NCBI RefSeq assembly: GCF_963678635.1
Contig: NC_087069.1
Location: 48,068,276-48,132,275, forward strand
Length of the DNA stretch: 64,000 bases
Direction: 5' to 3'
Source: Symsagittifera roscoffensis
Lineage: Eukaryota; Xenacoelomorpha; Acoela; Convolutidae
In this document: piece after piece, positions 39,112 to 49,243 of the stretch
How positions within the stretch are numbered: position 1 is the stretch's first letter
How the letters are laid out: every line of letters begins with the position of its first letter
Translations under genes and position numbers: made by a program
Notes under the pieces: model-generated
Database searches by the model: none
What the model saw: only the letters and a program-made list of their open reading frames with translations
Told to the model about the DNA's origin: nothing

Positions 39112-40907
39112 GCCGCCAACTTGGATCACTACACCGATCAAATTCCCATCCAACCAATCTTACCTCTCCAATCCCAATCATACCACTTTTTGCTTTTCCG
39201 CCACCCGATTTTCCATCTAGCAATGTAACATCAGGCATGAATTCCGACACTAACTCACATATTTCAGTTTTATACTCCATCTCACAGCTAAATAACCCGA
39301 ATATTGAAACCCCCGATGAATTTGCCGACTCAGAACCATCCCCATCCAATAATTTTCATAACCCTTCTAATTTTTCTCAACCCCCTTTTCAACCCATATT
39401 ATCCAATGACCCTAACCCAATCACTCCCACACCCTCTTATGCTTCCCAAGTTACCCCAACCTACTCCTCATACCATTCTGACCAATCATCTCATTCTCCA
39501 GACACCCCCCGAATCTCCCCAGAGCTAGACAATTTTATTACCCTCCAACAACAACCCTACCACCTTAATACCCCAACCATAAACCAAATCTCCTCCACTA
39601 CAAATTCATCCAATCCCCCTACACCCTCTTCAAATTATACTGAATCATTAACACCATCATCCACATCCACTATATCCTCACTAAACACTAATAGAGCTTA
39701 CCGCACTTTTAAAAGAAAATTCCCCAACCATCCTTTCCCAGCAAAACCAGGAACAGCCCGTGAATACATCAACCACCCCCAGCATACTAACACTAAAGAA
39801 TTTTTAGCTATCACCTTACCCTCGTTTCCACAATACACCTTAAACACCCCTCACGACGCTAACGAAACACGCAACTTTGTAGATGAATACGTTTTAATGC
39901 CCACTCTCTCTTGGACCTCATACTATCATTTCACTAACCCTCTTTGCTTACCTTTATCCAACACTTCCATCGATATAGAACGAAACAAAGACATGCTATA
40001 TCGACTAACTACACCACTAACCGCTAGACAGTTTACTTACGTTGGATATAAAAAATCACTAAAAATACACACTGCACCTAGAGCTAATGAATATACACTA
40101 GAATACTACGATCACAACATCATCAGAGCTAACCAAGATCAATTCTTAGACGACGATCGCTTCGCTAATCCACAAATCACCGAGAAATTTTTCATCAAGA
40201 CACCATATGTATTTACACTAAACATCTTCGACCGAAAGTTTGATCACATTATTTCAGAAGCACTAACAAACACACAAGCATACGAAAGTTTTAAAGAACG
40301 CTTCCAAATCTTTTCACTAACCTTTCATTTCCTTGCACCACACGAAAGAGATTTGCACTGCTCACATGATATTATGTTGTGCACTAAACAAACACATACA
40401 TACAGTTACTATCGTTTCATCCAAAATCACTTTGACCTCCACACACCCTCTAGACAACCACACCATCGTTTTCAATTCATCAACTCAAAATACACTTCAC
40501 CGTATTTCCTAAATTTCACATATTGTATTAAAGACACTAACCTCCATGGTATTCTTCGTAATTATGACCCCATAACCCAAATGTACATTTTCTGCCCCAT
40601 CACCAAGACCTTCAACGCCGAAGAATCCCGACCCTTCCTTATCCCGCACGAGTTTGTACAGCCTATAGAAATCCCAATTTTAGAATTCATCCACAACACT
40701 AAATTTAACCACAAATTATATAACTTAATCCAAAACACACCTTATGAGTTTGCAGTAGGCACTGAAGAACTAACCACTATTAAGGCACTTCAATTGCTTT
40801 GGCCACTGCTTCAGACTAAAAATATCATCCGCATTCTAGCTAAACTACTAACAACTTCAGAACTAATTCACGACATCTTCCCCCACGGTTTTTTCCCCGA
40901 CGACTAA
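39108..40907 (+). CDS. Array ORF 6, 599-aa orphan protein
   Basis: Its ATG overlaps the glycoprotein stop (ATGA at 39108-39111). Residues 1 to about 205 are low-complexity Ser/Pro/Thr/Asn-rich. About 206-599 looks folded, with aromatic-rich stretches (SWTSYYHFTNPLCLPL, SYYRFIQNHFDL), scattered Cys/His and a leucine-rich C-terminal helix (IKALQLLWPLLQ). No signal peptide, membrane helix or known motif was seen. It is the last gene before the 3' region and is fully open. It may be an accessory or regulatory protein, but no function can be assigned. Confidence 0.65.
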   Translation: MSRQLGSLHRSNSHPTNLTSPIPIIPLFAFPPPDFPSSNVTSGMNSDTNSHISVLYSISQLNNPNIETPDEFADSEPSPSNNFHNPSNFSQPPFQPILSNDPNPITPTPSYASQVTPTYSSYHSDQSSHSPDTPRISPELDNFITLQQQPYHLNTPTINQISSTTNSSNPPTPSSNYTESLTPSSTSTISSLNTNRAYRTFKRKFPNHPFPAKPGTAREYINHPQHTNTKEFLAITLPSFPQYTLNTPHDANETRNFVDEYVLMPTLSWTSYYHFTNPLCLPLSNTSIDIERNKDMLYRLTTPLTARQFTYVGYKKSLKIHTAPRANEYTLEYYDHNIIRANQDQFLDDDRFANPQITEKFFIKTPYVFTLNIFDRKFDHIISEALTNTQAYESFKERFQIFSLTFHFLAPHERDLHCSHDIMLCTKQTHTYSYYRFIQNHFDLHTPSRQPHHRFQFINSKYTSPYFLNFTYCIKDTNLHGILRNYDPITQMYIFCPITKTFNAEESRPFLIPHEFVQPIEIPILEFIHNTKFNHKLYNLIQNTPYEFAVGTEELTTIKALQLLWPLLQTKNIIRILAKLLTTSELIHDIFPHGFFPDD

Positions 40908-40948
40908 CAGGTAAGTATGAATTAAGTAATATTACTAACTAATTACAG
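40908..40948 (+). promoter_or_regulatory. Perfect splice signals after the last ORF
   Basis: The stop is followed at once by CAG|GTAAGT (donor 40911), then TACTAAC (perfect branch-point consensus) and AATTACAG (acceptor 40948). As drawn the intron is 38 nt, very short. The donor could instead serve a longer intron and the branch/acceptor a different one. A junction just after a stop codon is odd and might affect RNA export or decay. Confidence 0.4.
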
Positions 40949-42522
40949 TATTAAACACTCACCATTCTTTATCCATGTTTTCTTTAAAAATTTTAGCCTT
41001 CATCCAACGATCATCTGAAAAATTCACAAAAGAAAAATAAAAAATAGCAAACTTCTTCAAAACTGTTTAAAACCCTATTAAATTTTTGCACCAACAATTA
41101 AATAAATATAATACCAATGCAGTAATTTAATTTATAAATTTTTTCCCACAAGCAGTAAATCTAATTATGATGAAAATTTGTATCTTAATATTCCCCCATG
41201 ACTAGCAGTAAATTTCCAAATTCTATGCAGTAAATTAATAAAATGCAATTGCAGCACTAACCTTTTGATATTTTCATTCATTCGCACAGAAATTCTATCC
41301 ACACTCGCACAGCTCGCCCACGAAGAATTGTTTAAAATAATGAATTTCAGTTTCAAGTTTTCACACTCAACAACTCTAACATATAATAACATGTTTCAAA
41401 CTTTCCTTTAACCCGGTTGGAAAGGAATCATATACTAAACAAAACTAACCAACGCAGCCTACTAAATACCACAAATCATAGAATAACAGCATGACTAAGA
41501 AAAGGAAACCAACGGTACCCAAACCGGATTAACCCAGTTTAAAACTGGATAATTTATTCTTTTGAGGACTATTATAAAGTCTAAGAAAGAAATAATAAAA
41601 CACAAAAAAGTCGAAAGACAAACCCATACCACAAACAATTTGATTTTTGAAAAAAGGACACAACCAACAAAACATAATAAAGACCACAACAAACCCAACA
41701 TAAAACGTTGTCACATAACAGGACCCCTCACAAAAACCGCATGAAATCATACTCCCACTCCTGGCCTAACCCACCAGGAAGGACGTCCTGAGCATGCTCT
41801 ATAGCCGGCCTAACCCACCGCGCTACATCCACGCTTTGTGACCACACCTTTATTTTTAATAAGAGCTACTCAAGTGTGAGTAACTCTTCAAAATAACCGA
41901 ACTAAAACAAAAAGCTTTTGTGAAAACAACTAACTAAAATCATTATTAAAAAATATTAAACTAATAAAAGTTTTATAAAATGTAAAATCACATGATGCAA
42001 TATATAGATCAGAATACAAACACCAAGGACGAACATCAAAAGACAAGACGACCCCACTACACTCGAGAGAGAATGACCAACTACAATCGATATGCCGCTC
42101 ACAACCACAACTCAAAGGATTTAGAGTACGACTTGACCTCGCAGAAAAGGACTTCATTGAACTAGACCAATGACCACCTCGATGACCCAAGTGTACGTAC
42201 AGATCCGAGTAACCAGGCATCCCCTCCACGCACAATCTCCACGCCATTCCCAAGCTAGATCAGACACAAAAGAAGTTCTCCACGAAGAACAGAAAAACCT
42301 GACATAGCCAACCATTCTGAAATCAGAATTGATTTTGTTGAAGAGACTCAGTCGTTGTCACAAGAAGAACACAACGTCTTATGTCTCTAACTCCAGCTTC
42401 CTGGAACTTCCTAAACAAAAAGGAAACAAAAGAAATATGATGTTCGCCAAATACCAACGTCCATCATCCATCCTTGAATTACAGAAGAACTATTCTAAAA
42501 AACTCTGTAAAACCCGGATGGG
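40949..42522 (+). other. Element A 3' region, no clear gene
   Basis: About 1.6 kb. Features: hairpin CCAGTTT/AAACTGG (41534-41549), and a GC-rich island at about 41755-41850 with an exact 13-nt repeat GGCCTAACCCACC (41763-41775, 41807-41819) and palindrome GGACGTCC (41781-41788). Small ORFs on both strands lack protein-like composition. GGATGGG just before the 3' LTR may be the polypurine tract. Confidence 0.4.
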
Positions 42523-42932
42523 TGGAACCTGATCTAAACTATATTTTATGATTGGATAAATTAAATGTTTTACCAATGTAAAGTATTTAATATTAACCAA
42601 TCATGATCCATCTAACTAACAACCCACTTATTTGTAAGTGCTGAAGTTACTTGTAACTTCAGCACCAGAGAGATTTGAATTTAACTTAGAAATTAGTTGG
42701 ACTCTCCCGAGCACTTCAGCAGCCGCAATAAACCAGTATACCCTAGATCTATTGAGCCTAGCAGAGACTAGTTAAACAACCTGAGACTAGATAGTATAAG
42801 AGTAAGATTAGGATCGGTATTAGACTAAGAAGTTGCACGAATCTATCCGGCCGAAAATAAGATAGCGTGACGAGCAGACGGTGTACCCTATCCGAAATTA
42901 CTCTATGAGTTATACACTCCAGTCCTAACTCA
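42523..42932 (+). repeat. Element A 3' LTR (410 bp)
   Basis: Reads identical to 24016-24425 throughout. Followed by target duplication TCAT (42933-42936). AATAAA at 42727-42732. Confidence 0.92.
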
Positions 42933-42936
42933 TCAT

Positions 42937-43536
42937 GTTAGCAATTGATTCAATTGTTTTCTAGCTTTTGATAGACAATTTTTTGTCGTTAATAAAAAGT
43001 ACGTATTTTTTTCACTTTGGAACCTAACAATGCAGGCCTTCGCGTTGGCAGTCTAGTATATGATTCGCATGTAGAATGCAAGTAACGCTAACTTGCTCCT
43101 TAAAACTTAAAAATACGGAGTTTTCATGCTATTTGCACAGTTTATCACATTTGCAAGCAAATGATTTGATTAAATCCAAATTGAAAACTTGTTCTTAGCT
43201 CGGCCTATTTCGTATTTTGCTTTCATTTATGTTTAGATTTTTTTGCTCAACCATGAGTTCGACTATTTTTCGCTTTGTGTTTTGCTATGTTTGACCTCAA
43301 TTTGTATTCAAAGTTGTAGAAAAATTTTTAGGACTATTCGACTATGTTTCGACCATACATTGTGCTCGACTTTGGGTTCAGTTATGATTCGAAAATAGTT
43401 CGACTATGTTTCGAAACAGTGTTTGACCAAAACTGCCGTTTATCTATGAGCCGGAATTCGGTCGAAGTATACGTCGAATACCTTAACCAGGTTAGGGCCG
43501 TTACTAATCGAAATGAATTGAATTTAAAAACAATAC
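42937..43536. other. Intron-like, TTCGAC-phrase repeats
   Basis: AT-rich with many copies of GTTCGACTATGTTTCGA-like phrases (43250-43480), a style of repeat also seen at 23250-23700, 51490-51770 and 54180-54440. No gene. Confidence 0.35.
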
Positions 43537-43683
43537 CTCGTTCATATACGGGAGTTTGGGTGTAAGTTAGGGGATGCAGAGGTTGTGTTCTGGCTCCGTT
43601 GGACGAGAGTGATCGCAGTCCGGCTCTCTTGTAGTCACGTGGTCTTGTGTCTCTAGTTTGTCGATGACTTGGCTGTTGGGTGC
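43537..43683 (-). CDS. Gene A, internal exon
   Basis: Minus strand: acceptor GCTTTTCTAG|GC at 43683 and donor GAACGAG|GTATTG at 43537. The 147-nt exon is open in the frame that takes two leftover bases at the start and leaves one at the end, and contains RQTRDTRPRDYKRAGLRSL and LTYTQTPVYER, a basic, probably cytoplasmic or nuclear stretch. Phase agrees with both the 44613-44795 exon upstream and the 15897-16069 exon downstream. The protein is not recognised. Confidence 0.55.
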
Positions 43684-44612
43684 CTAGAAAAGCATCTCAA
43701 AAGTTTATTTCTAATCATTCAAGTCATTTGATAGCTGCAATTTTTTCAATTCTTGAATTTAGATTAAATTAGGACTATTTATCCACGGGGGAAAGGACCA
43801 ACACAAGAGCTGCACAGCTCATCACGGCGAACCGCTGTTATGTCCCTATTTTTGAGAACTATATCCATTTTTTTTTGGTTATGTTTAAATTCAACTTTTT
43901 CAAATCCATAGCGAATCATGAATTCAATCAAAAATTTATTACATCAACTGGCGTAATAAGTAAAAAAAAAACTGCTGAAAGTTTCCAAGCACTTTCTTGC
44001 TAAGGGCGCTCATTGAGGCTTAACTTAGTAAATTTTAGCTATACATTTTTAGCTATACGAGTTTTAGCTATAATATATATTTTTTTGCTATATCATTTAA
44101 TTTATGAGCACTCGTATATAAACCGTAAAGCTTATTCTTTTAAGTCTTAATTTGAAGCTGAGGCTCACCTTTTACCAATTCGTGATTTTTTTTCATTCCT
44201 TCAAAATTCACTATACAGGACTATAATAAATTCGTTTCCACGAAGGGAGCAGACCAGATTATTAATTACACGATTCAACAATAAAAAATTCCTTCTTGAA
44301 AGAACATCAAAAAGCAGGCCAGTTAACAACCAATCGAGTGGTGTCTTGTACCCGTTGAAAATAAGTTGGTCCCAGTTGATCAGTTGCTGAAGGGGACCTA
44401 CAAAAGCGTTGACGTCTTTTTTGTCTCCCCCACCTCACATAAGCTTAAATTTAATGGAATACCGAGGGCTTTTACAAGATTAAGGATGAAGACAAGTTTA
44501 GTGAAAAAAGTGAATTGAAGAACCACTCAATCAAGAAATCCAATTTTTGCAGGTGGCGGGGAAAATAAAAGGAGCCCAGTTAACACACATCCCCCATGTG
44601 AAATTCACCCAC
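43684..44612. repeat. Intron of gene A; MITE-like repeat at 44425-44560
   Basis: AT-rich. 44425-44560 is a relative of 23371-23496 (CCCCCACCTCACATAAGC at one end, TTTTTGCAGGTGGCGGGGAA at the other). No other feature. Confidence 0.4.
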
Positions 44613-44795
44613 CATCTCCCTGTGCGAAATCCTGCTGCATGGGGTCCTCCGTGTCCATCCATAACCCCCTGTGGTCGTCATTTGTGGTCCTGTAAGTACT
44701 CTGCAGTCCCTGCAACATCACAGGCGGGTCCCCCCTCCTGTCTTGGTCTTCATCCTCCAGATCCTCCCACTCTCCGTCTTCGTCTCCTTGACCGC
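44613..44795 (-). CDS. Gene A, internal exon (acidic)
   Basis: Minus strand: acceptor GATTTAATAG|GC at 44795 and donor GATG|GTGGGT at 44613. 183 nt, two leftover bases in, one out. The peptide is strongly acidic (GDEDGEWEDLEDEDQDRRGD) then MLQGLQSTYRTTNDD and LWMDTEDPMQQDFAQ. The GC-rich composition stands out sharply from the surroundings. Upstream exons were not found within the window. The family is not recognised. The plus-strand ORF over the same bases is a shadow. Confidence 0.55.
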
Positions 44796-45216
44796 CTATT
44801 AAATCAATTTTAGGATTCTCCTAATTATGTCATTAATAATTCATATTAGAAACATATAACAGAAATAAAAGTTTCTGAGTACATGAATGGATAAAACTTT
44901 TCAAAAATCCAAACTCTATTCAAACTGAGGAGAAAAAAAGTAGACTTGAGTAAGTCTTTTTGTTTTTGTTTTTACGTAGTGTATCGACCGTCTTGACCAA
45001 AATCGATATGTTTCGACCGTTCCCACACTGACAAATTTGAGATTGAAAACGATTTAAATCCACTTTTGTGCAGATGAAATTGTGAGAAATTGTTTTACGA
45101 TAGCCCATTTTGATACGTGAATCGATTTAGAAACGATTAAATGGTTTTTACGGTAGAAAAAAATCAAGTTTTTTTGCCAAAAAAATGTAGACATAAATCG
45201 ATTTAAATTGTATTAA

Positions 45217-45626
45217 TGGAACCTGATCTAAACTACATTTTATGATTGGATAAATTAGATATTTTACCAATGTAAAGTATTTAATATTAACCAATCATGA
45301 TCCATCTGACTAACAATCCACTTATTTGCAAGTGCTGAAATTACTTGTAATTTCAGCACCAGAGAGATTTGAATTTAACTTAGAAATTAGTTGGACTCTC
45401 CCGAGAACTTCAGCAGCCGCAATAAACCAGTATACCCTAGATCTATTGAGCCTAGCAGAGACTAGTTAAACAACCTGAGACTAGATAGTATAAGAGTAAG
45501 ATTAGGATCGGTATTAGACTAAGAAGTTGCACGAATCTATCCGGCCGAAAATAAGATAGCGTGACGAGCAGACGGTGTACCCTATCCGAAATTACTCTAT
45601 GAGTTAACCACATTGGTCATAACTCA
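45217..45626 (+). mobile_element. Solo LTR of the element A family
   Basis: 410 bp, TGGAACC...AACTCA, flanked by an exact 4-bp duplication TTAA (45213-45216, 45627-45630). It differs from the element A LTRs at roughly 15-25 sites, including the last 25 bp, so it comes from an older or sister insertion reduced by LTR-LTR recombination. The hairpin is kept through paired changes. Confidence 0.9.
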
Positions 45627-45630
45627 TTAA

Positions 45631-48212
45631 ATCAAATTGTCCGTTACTAAAAATTGGATGAAAATGATAAGTTGACAAAAATTGATTTAAATCGATTTAG
45701 AAGCGATTGAAATTGATCTTTTGAACTTCATTTTGTATCAAACTAAATAGATTTTGAATTAATTTAAATCAATTGTTTTAGGTCTTTGCTACATTATCTG
45801 TATAAAATCGCTTGCAATCCGCCATTTCTTTTCAGTACGTGGTGCTCGACCATACTAGACTCAAGCAACATGAATTATCCATTATTACACATAATCTATG
45901 CTTTTCGTTAACATCTTTTGGAACACTGGTTTGTATATGAACTCGAAAATGTTAAAACATTATACTCATATTTGGAAGAAACTTTTCATTTTATTTTCGA
46001 ATTACCGCCGTATAATTTGTATTTTTCCACCGTACTCGACCCCCACACCTGTCTCGTCTATTCTTTTTAGGTGGACAAGTTTCATGAGCCCGACTTTGAA
46101 AGTCGAACAAAAGGTGAGCACCTAGACCCGAGAAGCAAGCAATTCGAACATTGGCTATATGCGTGTTTCATATACCGAATTGTATTACCTAATCTTCTTT
46201 ACTGCCTTCAATAAAGGAAATGAAATTTTTAATTACCAGGTTAAAGAAAAACATGTTTTTAGTAAGCTGTAAAGCACCTATGATAAATCTTGGCTTAGGA
46301 TGATTTGACTAACGTTTGGAAGAATTTAACTGAAATTTTTTTTTCTGCAATTTCTTAGCTCTATGTTTGTTTTCATAAGTTAAAGTTTCGTCTAGGATAA
46401 ATTTGACGGCTCAAGATTCCACTGACGTACCGGGTTAATCTACATTTAAAAAAATGCTTTTTACAGAATTCCATTGTGGAGTCTTCAAAAAAACCCAATA
46501 ATACAATTTCCAATTATGAAAATTTAAGACAAACTATTTTTCACAAGACTGGTAATTTTCGCTCCAGTCATTTCCGCTCCAGACTCTTCCGCCCCGAAAA
46601 CCCAGTTGTTTCCTCCCAGAAACTATTACTCCTATTTCGCTTTGATAATGTCATCAAACATAGGGCATGTCTTACTTACTTTTGTCCCTATTAATCGCTT
46701 GATATACATAAACAAAATGAACTGAATTTGGGCTGAAGTAACTGTGTTTTTTTTGCGGAAATTACTGCGAGCAATTTTCCCATGCAAACAAAATTTTAAT
46801 CTGAAGAAACTTATGGCGGCAATTATCCCTCTGCAAAAATTTCAAAATTGAGGAAAATCTTTCAAATCTCATTTCAACCAAACTTATTCCAAAACTTCAA
46901 TTTGCTTGCAAAAATTTCCAAATGTTTGCATATAACGTAGTCCAGGCGTAGAATTTTTACACAGAATAATCAAGAATCACAAGGAAGGTTCAGAAGGTAT
47001 TGTAAGAAGTGTTGTTAGAACTTTTTTTTCTATTGTAGATGATAACATGCAACTAACTTCGTCAAACAAGACCACAATTTTTCACCAATGAAATTGTCGA
47101 AAAAAAACCCTCATAGCCGAAGGCCTTAGAGACCTCCTAGTTACCTTTTTTCTCAAATACAGAGGGAAATTATTTGCAATTATTTGCAATTTTGATGATG
47201 TTTTACTAGTTGGTTTTCTCACTTGAGAAAACATTTGATTGTCGTGCTTAAGGACAAAACACAGTTTATTAAAGTTAAGCTAAAAAACATGGACAAAATG
47301 TTTGTCATACAGTTTCATAGAAATTAAAAAACGCTTAAATGCTGTTTTCGTACATTTTGTTTCATACATAGACTTGTTTGCAATAATTATGATAAGCTTT
47401 TTGTCAGCTCGGAGAAAGTCAAATTTCAGGAGGGGTAAATCACTTTTCCGTATATCAAATTTTCCTCTAACTTTTTTTCAAACAGCGTGAAGGGTGTTTT
47501 TTTCCAAGTCAAATCAGTTCCTTGAAGTTATGTTGTTTAAAAATATGAAACATTGCGGATTTCAAAATAGTTGATCAATTTTTTCTTTTTGTTACAATTT
47601 CTTTTGATGTGCATAAGGAAGTCCTGAGTACCCGAAATTTGTATTTTTTTTGGGGTTTTTTCCGACCAATTTTGAGGAGCAAACAATTTTTTGTTGTAGA
47701 TAATTGAATTTGATTTAAGCAATGAAAAATGATCCAAAAATTTAATTTTGAAAAATAGCAAAACGTTGATTTTTTTCATTATTTTGTTTTTACAATTTAA
47801 GAAGGTTATGACCGGCCTTGAAGCAAATTATGCAGGGGATTTACAATGCCTCAACGACTCAAGATTTTTGAAGAACCAAAAAATTTGTCACCTGTGTTTG
47901 CTTACGTACACAATCGAAAAATGACGACAAAACAATTAATTTTACTTTTTTGTTATTTGAAGAATTTCAATCGAGATAAAATAATATTCCAGTCAGAGAC
48001 TTTTCATGCAACAGTTTGTGTTTATAAAACTGCATGGCAATTGTACCATTAATTTTGTCTGTATACAAAAACTGTATGACTATTTTTTTTGGTCATCCGG
48101 AAATGGATAAAAAGAAGAATGGAAATGTTAGAAGAAACAAAAGTTGACCTTTTGGAGTAACGTAACTGCGCGACAAGCATTTGTCTGCGTGTCAAAACCT
48201 AATCGAGTTTTT
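45631..48212. other. No supported gene
   Basis: AT-rich. A 43-nt exon-like piece at about 46070-46112 (TTTTTAG|GTGG ... AAAAG|GTGAGC) has splice signals but little else. GATTTAAATCGATTTAGAAG-like palindromic phrases flank the solo LTR. Nothing else assigned. Confidence 0.3.
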
Positions 48213-48418
48213 GTTCTCGGGGTGGGTTTTTTTTCTTCAGACAAATTTCGACTTTTTAACAAGCCATTTTTAACAAAAAAAATTATATCATTCGAAAGCT
48301 ATTGTTGTCCTGAATATTTGTGCTCGGTGTGGGTTTTTTTTCTTCAGACAAATTTCGACTTTTTAACAAGCCATTTTTGACAAAAAAAATTATATCATTC
48401 GAAAACTATTGTTGTCCT
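48213..48418 (+). repeat. Tandem duplication, ~106-bp unit
   Basis: Copies at about 48213-48311 and 48320-48418, sharing TTTTTTTTCTTCAGACAAAT, TTTTTAACAAGCCATTTTT and ATTATATCATTCGAAA. The second copy continues into the family shared with 1-250 (to about 48590). Confidence 0.75.
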
Positions 48419-49243
48419 GAGCTTAAATTTGAAAAGATATTTCACCTCTGACTATTTTTCGTAAAGTTATGGGGGTTTAAAGATTGCCATTTTGACCAAT
48501 TTGGGACAATTAACGCGCGATATATTTCGCGCTATTAACGCGTAAGCGGATATTTAATCCGTCCTAGAAATTGTTCCAAATTGGTTGAAAGAAGCGTAAC
48601 TGCCATAATTGATTTGTTACAAGGAGTGAAATCTATCCTTTTGTACTTTATATGGCGTGTGGGGGGATGTTTTTCATAATAAATTTCAAAATTTAGAAAA
48701 AAAACTTCATTTCATTTTATTACGTTTAATCTTTTTTTGTTATTACTGCTCCATAAACCTCAAAAGGCAGTCGGAACATTCAGGGCTTAACCCTGATACG
48801 AGCAGTCTTGTATATAATTTAAATCTTTTTTTTGTCAAGTATTCGAACTTTTGTTATTCGGTTTGAAACTATTTTTGTTTGAAAATACGTAATTGTCATC
48901 ATTATGATTTTTTTATTTTTTAAAACTTCAAGAAGGCAACACTGGTTTTAAAAACGAAGCTAGTCTTCTAAAAAAATCTCAATAAAAACTTTGAAGTTTT
49001 TTTTTATCACTTAAAAGTGAATTTATAGAAAAATATATTTATATACAAAAAAAAATTCGTGAAAAAATGTAAAATGCCAAAAAATAAGTATAAAAAAAGA
49101 AAAAGTGAGCGTGAGAATTTAATCAAATTGATTTTTAGTATACTACTTTTTTCATTAAAATATTTTGAAGGTTACTATATTTTTCTGAATATTTAAAGGT
49201 TCTATATTTAATATTTTAAAGGTTACTTTTTTTGTTTCTCCAG

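Larger units (their letters stand above)
24016..42932 (+). mobile_element. Element A: 18.9-kb intact retrovirus-like LTR element
   Basis: Bounded by 410-bp LTRs (24016-24425, 42523-42932) with canonical TG...CA ends and flanked by a 4-bp duplication TCAT (24012-24015, 42933-42936). The LTRs show no difference by eye, so insertion is very recent. It holds a primer-binding site, a long structured leader, an intact Ty3/Gypsy-type gag-pol, a packed array of small ORFs, an intact envelope-type gene, a 599-aa orphan gene and a 1.6-kb 3' region. The coding strand is markedly A-rich and G-poor. 18.9 kb is far larger than the usual 5-9 kb for env-bearing Gypsy elements. It lies opposite in strand to host gene A, apparently in an intron. 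Confidence 0.92.

Noticed and set aside
39098-39349. Minus-strand and alternate-frame ORFs over the 599-aa gene
   Set aside because: Shadows of a long open frame with biased composition.
17200-42932. Elements A and B as one composite element
   Set aside because: They have different LTR sequences and termini, opposite strands, separate target duplications and about 0.95 kb of unrelated sequence between them.
44547-44813. 88-codon + strand Pro/Cys-rich ORF
   Set aside because: Shadow of the acidic minus-strand exon of gene A, which has matching splice signals and phase.
46070-46112. 43-nt exon-like piece with acceptor TTTTTAG and donor AAAAG|GTGAGC
   Set aside because: Too short, no phase-matched partner found, and it lies in TCGAC-rich repeat sequence.
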